A stretch of DNA of 64,000 bases, from NCBI RefSeq assembly GCF_011075055.1, contig NC_058147.1:14880001-14944000 (forward strand), written 5' to 3'. This document shows, piece by piece, positions 55,861 through 64,000 of the stretch; the stretch's first letter is position 1; each line of letters begins with the position of its first letter. A program made the translations under genes and the position numbers. This DNA is from Mangifera indica. Its lineage: Eukaryota > Streptophyta > Magnoliopsida > Sapindales > Anacardiaceae. Under the pieces are notes generated by a model. It was not told where the DNA came from. It ran no database searches and worked only from the letters and a program-made list of their open reading frames with translations.

Positions 55861-57470
55861 TATATATGATATTTGTTTACATTGATCACAAAAGCCTTAG
55901 AAATTTCTTCACTTGGAAAAAGCTTAACATGAGACAAAGGAGATGACTCAAAACTAGTAAAGGATTATGTCGTGATGTCAAGTATCATCCAAGCAAAGCC
56001 AATGTAGTCATAGATACCTTTAGTAGAAAAGTGTTCTTGTCATAGTTGATGGTTCAAAAGGAGATTCAATTAGATCTGGATCGACAGTAGATTGAATTAG
56101 TAAGTGGGGCTTTAGCCAAATGAGAGATCAAATCCATATTACTAGAGAAGATTTAGATAGCTCAGCTTCAAGATGATTAGTATAGCTAGAGAATTTAGAG
56201 AATTCACAATGGATGCGAGTCAGAATTTCAAGAGATAGATAATGTCCTCAAGTTCAGAGACAGAGTGCATATTCTTCCATTGAATGAGTTAAGGTAGAGA
56301 ATTTTTTTGGAGGCTTATAGTTCTCTTTACACAGCCTATCCTAGGGCAATAAAGATGTATTAAGATTTTAAAAAGAGTTTCTGGTGGTCCAACATGAAAA
56401 AAGATATAGGTGAGCACGTGGCCAAATGTCTCACCTATTAGCAGAGTAAGGTTGAACACTAAAAGCCATAAGGATTGCTTCAGCTTTTCAGGGTACCCGA
56501 ATTGAAGTTTAAACATATTTCCATGGAATTCATTGTAGAACTCTTGAAAGTTCAGAGTAAAGTTAATGCGTTTTGGGTAATACCGGACAGGTTGGCTAAG
56601 ATGATGCATTTCTTACCTATTAAAGACCCTTACAAATTAGCTGGAAAAATTATATTTACAAGAGATTATTAGACTATATGTTATGCCCAAGATGATAGTA
56701 TCAAACAAAGACACTAGGTTTGTGTCAGCCTTTTAGAAGAGTTTACACAAATCATTGGGCATTAATTTGGCTTTCAATACAACTTAACACTTATAGACAG
56801 ATAGTTAGACTGAGAAGACTAACCAAGTGTTAGATGACATGTTGAGAACTTTTTGTTTCGGCCATAGGGTGAGTTGGGTTGAGATGTTACGCTTCACCTA
56901 CAATAATAGTTATTAGGCGACAATTTAGATAGCTTCCTGTGAGGCACTTTACGATAGGAGGTGTTGTTCTCCTTGACACTAGGATGATTAGGTGAGAGAT
57001 ATGCCTTAGTACAGTCATTTGGACCAGAGCTAACTCAGAAGATGATTGAGGAGGTTTAGTTGATCAGACTTAGAATGAAATAAGCCTAGGATTAATAGAA
57101 AAGCTATGTCGATCAGAGATGTTGAGATTTAGAGTTCAGTGTGGGTGAAAAGGTTTTCATTAGAGTAACCTTATTTAAGTATATGATAAGGTTCGGGAGA
57201 AAGGGTAAGTTGGCTCTTAAATATATCGGTCCATATGAGATAATGGAGAAGGTTGGTAAGATGGCTTATACGCTTACATTATCGATGAGTATGGATCGAA
57301 TTCATAATGTATTTTATGTTTCGTCATTATGCAAGGATATTAGTGATCTTCACATATGTTAAGGATCGAAGAGATTCAACTATCATAAGATTTGAGTTAT
57401 GAGGAGAGATTGGTTTAGATCCTAGATAAAAGGTCAAACAGCTAAGGATTTGAGTTTGATAGTCGGACTT
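55860..57470 (+). pseudogene. gypsy element 2 RNase H, integrase and tail
   Basis: YIDHKSLRNFFTWKKLNMRQ (about 55873) and DVKYHPSKANVVIDTFSRK (about 55976) mark RNase H. Integrase remains are at 56250-57000 (FWVIPDRLAKMMHFLPIK near 56570). The C-terminus 57141-57362 (GEKVFIRVTLFKYMIRFG, KYIGPYEIMEKVGKMAY, RIHNVFYVSSL) is the Tekay-type tail. Broken by stops. Confidence 0.75.
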
Positions 57471-58751
57471 CTATATAGTGATTGTGACAATGTGTTTATG
57501 GTGATATGGTAATAAGCAAAGAAGAAAGAAGAAGACCTATGTGTGCTGTTTTTTACTATAATTGAGGTAAGTGGGAATACCTCTCTATGCTTGTTTCCAT
57601 TATATTTGTTGGATCCATACGGTTTCCCTTGTAAAGTGAGTTTTATAATTGTGATATATGGTTTAAGATTGATACTAACTGTAATGTATAGGATATGGCC
57701 GAGAACTCTACAATTATATATATATACTCATTTTTTTAGTTATTGTTGCCATTTTTTATGCAATTACTTGATGGGAGATTGTATGTGTTCAACATAAGTG
57801 AGTGGTATTGTTAGTATGGTCATAATTCACATGTCAAGGGATGAAATCAATAGTTTTTTTGTGACTGGAAGTAAAATAGGGATAATAATTATGGCATTTG
57901 GTGTAATTTATATGGTCAAGTGGTGTAGGACCCACATCGTATGTGCGATCTCCATAATTCAAGTCAGAATTTCACAATGTTTTGATGATCATAGGACATC
58001 ATTGATTAGTTAACAGTCAATTAGGACATGTAGACTTCCCGTGTGTCTCATTAGTATGACCGTGTGTTAGGCGAAATGACTGTAATACCTCTAAAAAGTA
58101 GTGCAGTCAAGGAGAGATCATAATAGGAAATTAAAATATATAATTGAAGAGGCACATGCCCATGTTAGCTAGGGCAGATGCCTATGTATGTAGGAAATTA
58201 ACACACGAGGAAATGCCTTGAGGAGTAGTTGTGTGCTTCAAAATAAAAAGACACACCCTTGTGTGTCCACAGACACATACTCATATATATAGAGCAACAT
58301 AAAGAAAAGAGAAATGGAACTAGGTTAAGAATTTAAAGGTTATCCTCAGTAATAGTACAAAGAGCTTGGGTATGTAATAGTACCTCAAGTGCCTTAGAGT
58401 TCAATCATAATAGGGCTCAAAATATACCGTAAGATGAAAGTGAGAGTAAGCTAAGTAAAGTAAAAGCTTAAGATGCATGCATGCTAGACATTATAGGATT
58501 GTTATGAGGAGACACTATAAGTATATAGTCACTACGTCATTCGTAGTAGGACATCAGACCCATAGTAGGGTACCTACTTGAAGTAGAGCTCAGTTAAGAT
58601 ACAACTGGTGTAATGAAACAAAAAGATACTATTTTCTCAAATCCATAGTAGGGTACCTGCTCGAAGGGACACTGTAAGTATACAGTCACATGGCAAAGTG
58701 TCAAATTCTTGTATTTGATCTAGACCTATCGACCCAGTATACAACTTCAAT
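57470..58751 (+). repeat. 3' LTR of gypsy element 2, truncated
   Basis: Parallel to 46461-47650. Homology stops at 58751 ('gttttcaaattt'), where the repeat element begins. It does not resume after that element. Confidence 0.7.
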
Positions 58752-58813
58752 TAGAGTTTTCAAATTTGGTCAAAGAACTTATTTCCACCCGAAGTATACT
58801 ATTTCTCAAATTC

Positions 58814-58883
58814 CCACCCATTAACTTAAAAAATCCCAAAAATCCACCCATTAACTTAAAAAATCCCAAAAATCCACCCATTA
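58814..58883. repeat. 30-bp tandem repeat, 2.3 copies
   Basis: The unit 'ccacccattaacttaaaaaa'+'tcccaaaaat' starts at 58814, 58844 and (partial) 58874. The two full copies are identical. Confidence 0.95.
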
Positions 58884-59104
58884 GTTAATTTGTGTAGTTA
58901 CTGTTTGAGATAAAATCATCATTTTAAAACTTTTATTTAAAAAAAGAATAATTTATCTCCATTTCTTACCTTAATTTTAAAAACTTAGAATTTCCCTCCT
59001 AACTCACTTTAAAAAAGTTAACTTTTAACCCTATTATTTAGTTTTCCTAGGATCATAACAATTGCCCCCTCAAATTTTAAAACATTGCACTTATACCTAA
59101 AAAA

Positions 59105-59985
59105 TTTCGTTTTCTTTTTTCAATGACCATTCTTCTCTATAATTCTCTCGATGCATCATCAACCCCACTAGCGATAAGTCTTCTCCCTTCTCGATAGTTT
59201 TCTGATGTAAAAACCACCAAAATATGATAAAAGTCGATAATATTACATGGATATGTATAGATCACACAGATTTATGTGACAAATTTGTGCTTTGACAAAT
59301 GCACAAATACATTGATTGACGTCACACAAACATGAACCAAGTTTATATGACATTGGCCAACACATTTGTGTGTTGATCGATGCATAGATTTGTTGCATGG
59401 ATCTACTTTTTAAAATTAAGTTAACTTTTGTAAAGTGAGTTAAAGGAAAAATTTTTAGTTTTTAAAACTAAGGTGAAAAATGAAGATAAATAATTCTTTT
59501 TTAAATAACCTGTGTGCCCTGTTTTTATTCCCTTTCTTTTTTTATAGATTATATTGTTTTTATTTTCTCTACAATTCTCTATTATTCTCTTTGATACATC
59601 ATCAACCCCCCCAACAATAAGTCTTCTCCCTCTTCAATAGTTTTTTTATGTGAAAACCACCAAAATCTGATAAAAATCATTGAATATTACACGAATCTAT
59701 GTGAATCACACAAATTTGTGTGACGAATCTGTGCTTCGATAAATGCACAAATGCATTTATTAACATCACACAAACATGAACCAAGTTTGTGTGACATTGG
59801 CCAACATATCTGTGTGTTGATCGATGCATAGATCTATTGCATGGATCTACTAAAATTAAGTTAACTTTTGTAAAGTGAGTTAAAGGAGAAATTGTGAGTT
59901 TTTAAAACTAAGGTGAAAAATGAAGATAAATTATTATTTTTTGAATAGCCTGTGTGCCCTGTCTTTATCCCTTTTTTTCTTTTAT
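59105..59985. repeat. Tandem duplication of about 435 bp
   Basis: Two long units. Both contain 'catcatcaaccc', 'acatgaaccaagttt', 'tgtgtgttgatcgatgcata' and 'gtgtgccctg' in the same order, with moderate divergence. Confidence 0.9.
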
Positions 59986-59990
59986 ATTAT

Positions 59991-60829
59991 ATTATTTTTT
60001 TTTTCTTAGAATTCTATAACTAGGAAAAAAAACCATGTAATAATTAAAGACTGAAGACAAAAGGACAAGTGCAAAGACTTAAAGATGAAGATTTACCTAG
60101 GTTGACCAATTAATCTCCTCTTAGCTCGAGGGATTTGACATTAGTTATGATTGTGTGCTAACACATTTTTATTTTACAATGTAGAATGTATGTGTATGTT
60201 TTATTTTACAAATATCACCAAATCTGCAGCTTCAAATCTGATCAGACTAAATAATAAAACCCTCAAGCTAAATATGAAGTCTAAGCTTTAATTAGTGTTT
60301 TTCAATATGATGTCCTAAGTAAGCCCCTATTTGTTGAAATCTTGTTCGCCATAGGGAAGGATACACTTCTACCTGGTGGAAAATTAGGTGATGATCATGT
60401 TAGGTTTGGATATATTAATGTATTTTGCTTGTTTGCCAAAACAAAGGTGAAATATGTCAAAGGCAAGAGTAGGGAATGCATTTGTTGATGCAATGAGATA
60501 TGTAGTATCTACCTTACTAATACCAAAAGTCACATTTGAGGTCACATGATTTGTTAAGGTAACACCTAGTTTGAGATCATAGGCTTTTGGTGATTAATTT
60601 GAAATTTACCTATTCGATTAATTCGAACTTGTTCATTAAAGTGAAAGGGAGAATTAATGCGATAACACCTCAGTTCACTAGGAGTTAAATAGTGAGAGTT
60701 ATTGGCTTGAGGAAAATAATGGGCACATTTTAATTATTAAATTCTCAATTAAAATGAATATTAATAATTAAATAAAATTAGTGATTCTTTTATCTGTAAA
60801 TTGTAGATCGCATAATCATTATATCAAAT
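59991..60829. other. Non-coding, possibly copia LTR and leader; no gene
   Basis: It lies just upstream of a copia gag fragment and may be its LTR and leader, but I see no partner copy. Confidence 0.35.
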
Positions 60830-61230
60830 CCAAGTATCAATCAATTCTCAAAAAGGAAAATAGGCTCAATAAAGGCAACTTCACTAACTGGTACAAAAAT
60901 CTTCAGATTATTTTACTTTAGGATAAGAGGTTGTATATCCTTAAAGGGTCATTTCCACTTAAACCTGGTCCCAATGCCACCCATGAGGAAAAGATGTTTT
61001 TAATAACTATCTGAATGACTTTGTTGAAGTTTATTACCTTATGTTGACTTCCATGTCACCTGAGCTTTAGAAATAACATAAGGAAATTTATATATAATTT
61101 ATATTTGCACACCTTCGAGAGTTATATGTCACTCATGCAAGGGTTGAATGATATGAGGTGTCAAGTGTGATGCTTGATTGCAAACTCTTTGAAGGAGAAC
61201 AAGTTGGCCTTCATGTGGTCATCTAGATGG
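60830..61230 (+). pseudogene. Ty1/copia gag fragment
   Basis: FTNWYKNLQIILL near 60885, YILKGSFPL, HEEKMFL and LMQGLNDM near 61138 match plant copia Gag (UBN2-type). It stops abruptly where a gypsy protease on the other strand begins. Confidence 0.6.
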
Positions 61231-61232
61231 AA

Positions 61233-61514
61233 CTAGATTTTCTTCTTCCTGTAGTCAATTTTGGCTCTATACCGACTCAAAATGTTCTTACCCAAAATTA
61301 CATCAAAATAGAGCATTTTAAACATAATTAAGTCAGTTTTCATATCTTTACCCTCCAGAGACACTGTTTCATCTAATAACATCTGATTACTAAGAATTTT
61401 ATCCTTATGAAGCATTTCAATGCATATATTGTCAATGGATGTAGGCTCTAATCCTAGCTTTTCAATAATAGCACATGCAATAAAGTTATGAGTGACACCA
61501 AAATCAATTAGCAT
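61233..61514 (-). pseudogene. Ty3/gypsy protease (retropepsin) fragment
   Basis: A 93-codon minus-strand stretch: MLIDFGVTHNFI (DSGATHSFI-like, with the Ser replaced by Phe), then VILGKNILSRYRAKIDYRKK, the standard end of a gypsy protease. Nothing of the rest of that element remains beside it. Confidence 0.75.
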
Positions 61515-61525
61515 ATATAAATAAT

Positions 61526-61940
61526 TGTTAAGGTTAGTGTCTTAGAGCCAATCCCCATAATGATACAAGTTCATTGATAAAAGTCATATTTGTAATTTAT
61601 TGTGGCATTTTTTTATCGATAAAGCATATTAATATATCCTCAAACAAATGAAGAAAATCTTGGTAAGGAGGGAAAAATGAAAAAGAGCATTTAATGCTCT
61701 CTATGGGATTAAGTTAATTGTGTAAATATCTTAGAGGAGTTAGTGAAAATTTTTATATAAATAGCCCCCCTCATCTCTCACATTTGGATAGAACCCCCTT
61801 CCCTTATTAATAAGAAAGCTCACTCTTTCTCTTAATTTGTAGCTTTTATATCTTTTCTTATATTATCAAACAATCTCAACTACATAAATCTTTCATCTTG
61901 TCATTTGTAGTTATAAATTATTCCAGTTATATTTATAACA
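61526..61940 (+). repeat. 5' LTR of the right-edge copia element
   Basis: 415 bp from TGTTAAGGTTAG to TTATAACA, with a 'tatataaatag' TATA-like box at 61754-61764. The partner is not in the window. Confidence 0.65.
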
Positions 61941-62131
61941 CGATATCAGTACCATTTGTTCAGGTAAATCATAATATTAGTAATCTTTCAATTATGTTAT
62001 TATTTTATTTGTATATGACAAATATGGATATCCCAATAATGATATTGGCCTGTTTGCAAAATACAACTTATAGACATTTTAATTTCTGTTATTCTTTTAT
62101 TTAATTTTTCATTTATAATTATATCATATTT

Positions 62132-62510
62132 GTAACCTGAAGTTTGTAAAATCATGAATGTGAACTTAAAGTCCTAAATATCATTAGAGTATTTATTTAT
62201 ATTATAGTAATTATATCCGATTTGTAACTTGTAGTTTATAAAATCATGAGAATATATATAGACCTGAAGTCCAAGTTTCATCAAATTCCAAATATTTCAT
62301 TTGCACCCTAAAGTTTGCATAAGTTATGAAAAGAATTAAATTAAAGTCTGAAATATTATTTAAGTTTAACATACTTTAATATTATGAATATTAATTACAA
62401 AACCAAAAGTTTTATAAATATGAGACAAATGTGAACATGAAGTTCTAACATAATTTTTCTTTATCATATCACTAATTTTCATTACTGTTATCAACTTGTA
62501 GTTGGTGAAA
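62132..62510 (+). repeat. Degenerate ~90-bp tandem repeats in the copia leader
   Basis: About four units start with a variant of 'tttgtaacctgaagtttgtaaaatcatga' (62132, 62220, 62300, 62397). A fifth partial unit (62491) runs into the gag start codon. Confidence 0.65.
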
Positions 62511-63500
62511 ATGGCAAACCTCATAAAATTTCAATATATTGCCCTTCGATTGGATGGAGGAAATTACATTGAATAGGCCTTGGGCACGGTTCTCTATTTA
62601 AAATCTATGAGCTTAGAGAAATAATAAAAGAAAATAATGCATCCCAGTAGGATAAATCTAAGGCTACTATTTTCTTTTGTCACCATATCCACAAAAGATT
62701 ACGAGCATAATATGTAAATATTATAGATCCACTAGAATTATGGAGAAAACTAAAAGAAAGATTTGATCATCAAAATTCAATGACACTACCAATGACACAA
62801 TATGAATGGACTCATTTACGCTAACAAGATTTTAAATTATTAGTGAATATAACTCTACAATCTTTAGAATAGTCTCCCGGATAAGATTATGTGGGGAAAA
62901 AATAACCAAAGAAAACATGTTAGAGAAAACTTTCACCATATTTCATTCCTCAAATATGTTCTTACAGTAGCAATATAGGAAAAGAAATTTTAGAAAATAT
63001 TTGGAATTAATATCCTATTTATTGGTAGGTGAGCAAAACAATGAAGTGTTATTGAAAAACCATCAGAGTCACCTCGTTGGCATTGTGTTGTTCCCTAAAG
63101 TGAATGCAATTACCAGTAGTAGTTATCGTGGGCACAGACGAAATCTTGGACAAAATAAGTTTCGATCCAAAGATGGTCATAATAGAAAATCTTTCCACCA
63201 TAAATAAACCATAGATGAATCAAAATATGATATAGAGTAAACCAGAAAGTCATGAAAATTAATGCTATTAATGTTATAGATGTGGTTCTAAAGAACATTA
63301 GTCACATACTTGTTGTATGCCTAGACATCTGGTGGATTTATACCAAGTATCTATAAAAAATACAGATAAGAAGATTGAATAAAATTGTTTTGATAATCCA
63401 AATCCTACTGATCTACAAAACTTTGATATTTCAGAATTTCTTCAAGATTAAGAAATTGTGTATATTATGTTGTGTAATTAGTACTATGTATTTCTTCCTT
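62511..63500 (+). pseudogene. gag of the right-edge copia element
   Basis: ATG at 62511 (MANLIKFQYIALRLDGGNY). Further on LWRKLKERFDHQNSMTLPM and EWTHLR near 62730-62820, LLVGEQNNEVLLKNHQSH near 63020-63075, and the knuckle CYRCGSKEH(stop)SHTC at 63272-63313. Interrupted by many stops. Confidence 0.7.
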
Positions 63501-63561
63501 TCAAATTTTGTAATAACTAATGTAAATTTTAAAACGAAAGGATATAAACTCCAAAATTGAA

Positions 63562-64000
63562 ATGTTAACTTCAAAAGGTAGTGATGGAAATATGTGTCTA
63601 GTGGATAGTGCAACAATGCAAACAATATTGAAGGAAAAGAAAATCTACTTAACTTTATCACCAATTGAGGCTAAAGTAAACATTATATCTGGATCAATAA
63701 ATCTGATTGAAGGCTTTAGAAGAGTCATGATTTTGCTGAAAAAATGGACCAAATTAAGTATCAATGATGTATTATATTCAAGTAAATCCAAATGAAATCT
63801 ACTTAGTTTTAAAGATATAAGAAATAATGGTTATCATATTGAAACCATAAATGAAAATGGTGTAGAATATCTATGCACAATTGATCATGCCTCCGAAAGA
63901 AGACATGTACTAAGAAAATTGCCCTATTTTATTATTTAGATTGTATTATATAATCATAAAGGCAATTAAAACGTATACAGTATCGAACCAAAAGTTTTTT
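63562..64000 (+). pseudogene. Protease and GAG-pre-integrase start of the right-edge copia element
   Basis: 63562-63795: CLVDSATMQTILKEKKIYL (VDSA/G protease site), INLIEGFRRVMILL, LSINDVLYSSKSK, then a stop and LLSFKDIRNNGYHIETI up to about 63860. Cut by the window end. Confidence 0.7.

Larger units (their letters stand above)
46461..58751 (+). mobile_element. Second Ty3/gypsy element, Tekay-like, with nested copia
   Basis: LTRs 46461-48327 and about 57470-58751 (truncated at its 3' end) share 'tttgttggatcc', 'ggtcataattcacatgtcaa' and 'gttttgatgac/atcatagga'. Gag and protease (48470-50100) and the RNase H to integrase tail (55860-57470) lie either side of a copia insertion. Reverse transcriptase is not found. 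All frames are broken. Confidence 0.8.
58752..59990. repeat. Repeat element with internal tandem and inverted repeats
   Basis: 58935-59015 is inverted relative to 59405-59500 and 59860-59940 ('aaagtgagttaaagga' and 'aaaactaaggtgaaaaatg' on the right). The middle is a two-unit tandem duplication (59105-59985). No coding capacity. Probably a MULE- or foldback-type DNA element; the class is uncertain. Confidence 0.6.
61526..64000 (+). mobile_element. Ty1/copia element running off the right edge
   Basis: 5' LTR 61526-61940 (TGTTAAGG...TTATAACA), primer-like CGATATCAGTACC just after it, a long leader with tandem repeats, gag from ATG 62511, zinc knuckle at 63272-63313, protease at 63560-63800. 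The rest of pol and the 3' LTR lie beyond the window. Stops in gag show decay. Confidence 0.75.

Noticed and set aside
58814..59985. CRISPR-like repeats
   Set aside because: Units are adjacent or long tandem duplications without unique spacers, in a plant nuclear genome.
1..64000. tRNA or rRNA genes
   Set aside because: I saw no cloverleaf or rRNA sequence on either strand by eye. Matches to tRNA-Met ends are retroelement primer sites. A tRNA scan was not possible here.

Overview
This is nuclear DNA from a flowering plant, almost certainly a eudicot. It is AT-rich, has no bacterial gene organisation, and is mostly degenerate plant LTR retrotransposons of both Ty3/gypsy (Tekay-like and other chromovirus types) and Ty1/copia lineages, with a few MITE-like elements. 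Elements are inserted into one another and onto both strands. Most coding sequence is broken by stops and frameshifts. The species cannot be named from the sequence.

Only one host gene looks intact. It is a minus-strand gene for a predicted plastid membrane protein of the DUF2499 (Ycf49-like) family. I reassembled it from seven exons between 40569 and 17882. All six introns begin GT and end AG, phases agree at every junction, and the CDS is 825 nt (274 aa). The first four introns are 154-598 bp. Intron 5 is 6.6 kb and intron 6 is 14.0 kb, and both are packed with retroelements.

The most remarkable object is a 3.9-kb LTR retroelement (32471-36341, plus strand) in intron 5, antisense to the host gene. 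It has two 557-bp LTRs in which I see no difference, a perfect 5-bp target duplication (ATTTT), a tRNA-type primer binding site and a polypurine tract. It keeps a chromovirus gag zinc-knuckle ORF at one end and a chromodomain tail at the other. Instead of pol it carries intron-free pieces of host mRNAs: the start of a mitochondrial HSP90 (TRAP1/HSP90-6 type), an unidentified acidic/Lys-rich segment, and an AGO4-clade Argonaute N domain spliced to its post-PAZ linker with the PAZ removed. These form one 824-codon ORF. A second, older element of the same plan (19409-22762, minus strand, in intron 6) carries PPR-gene fragments between a gag zinc-knuckle remnant and a chromodomain tail. Together they suggest a group of gene-capturing, non-autonomous chromoviruses.

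Layout: 1-1789 repeat debris and an inverted copia fragment; 1806-9636 degenerate Tekay-type gypsy element with a MITE in its 3' LTR; 9640-13880 copia remnant with a 1.6-kb 3' LTR; 13881-17881 repeats, a (TA)n tract, a hairpin and a tandem duplication; 17882-40569 the DUF2499 gene with its intronic elements (outer gypsy 18879-23750 with the nested minus element, copia A 23760-27500, copia B 27570-29511, small non-autonomous LTR elements at 29512-30893 and 37168-38371 in opposite orientations, and the chimeric element); 40570-45011 AT-rich DNA with MITE-like elements and one possible gene fragment; 45072-46200 minus-strand copia remnant; 46461-58751 second gypsy element with a nested copia at about 50110-55860; 58752-59990 an element of tandem and inverted repeats; 60830-64000 copia and gypsy fragments, ending in a copia element that runs off the window.
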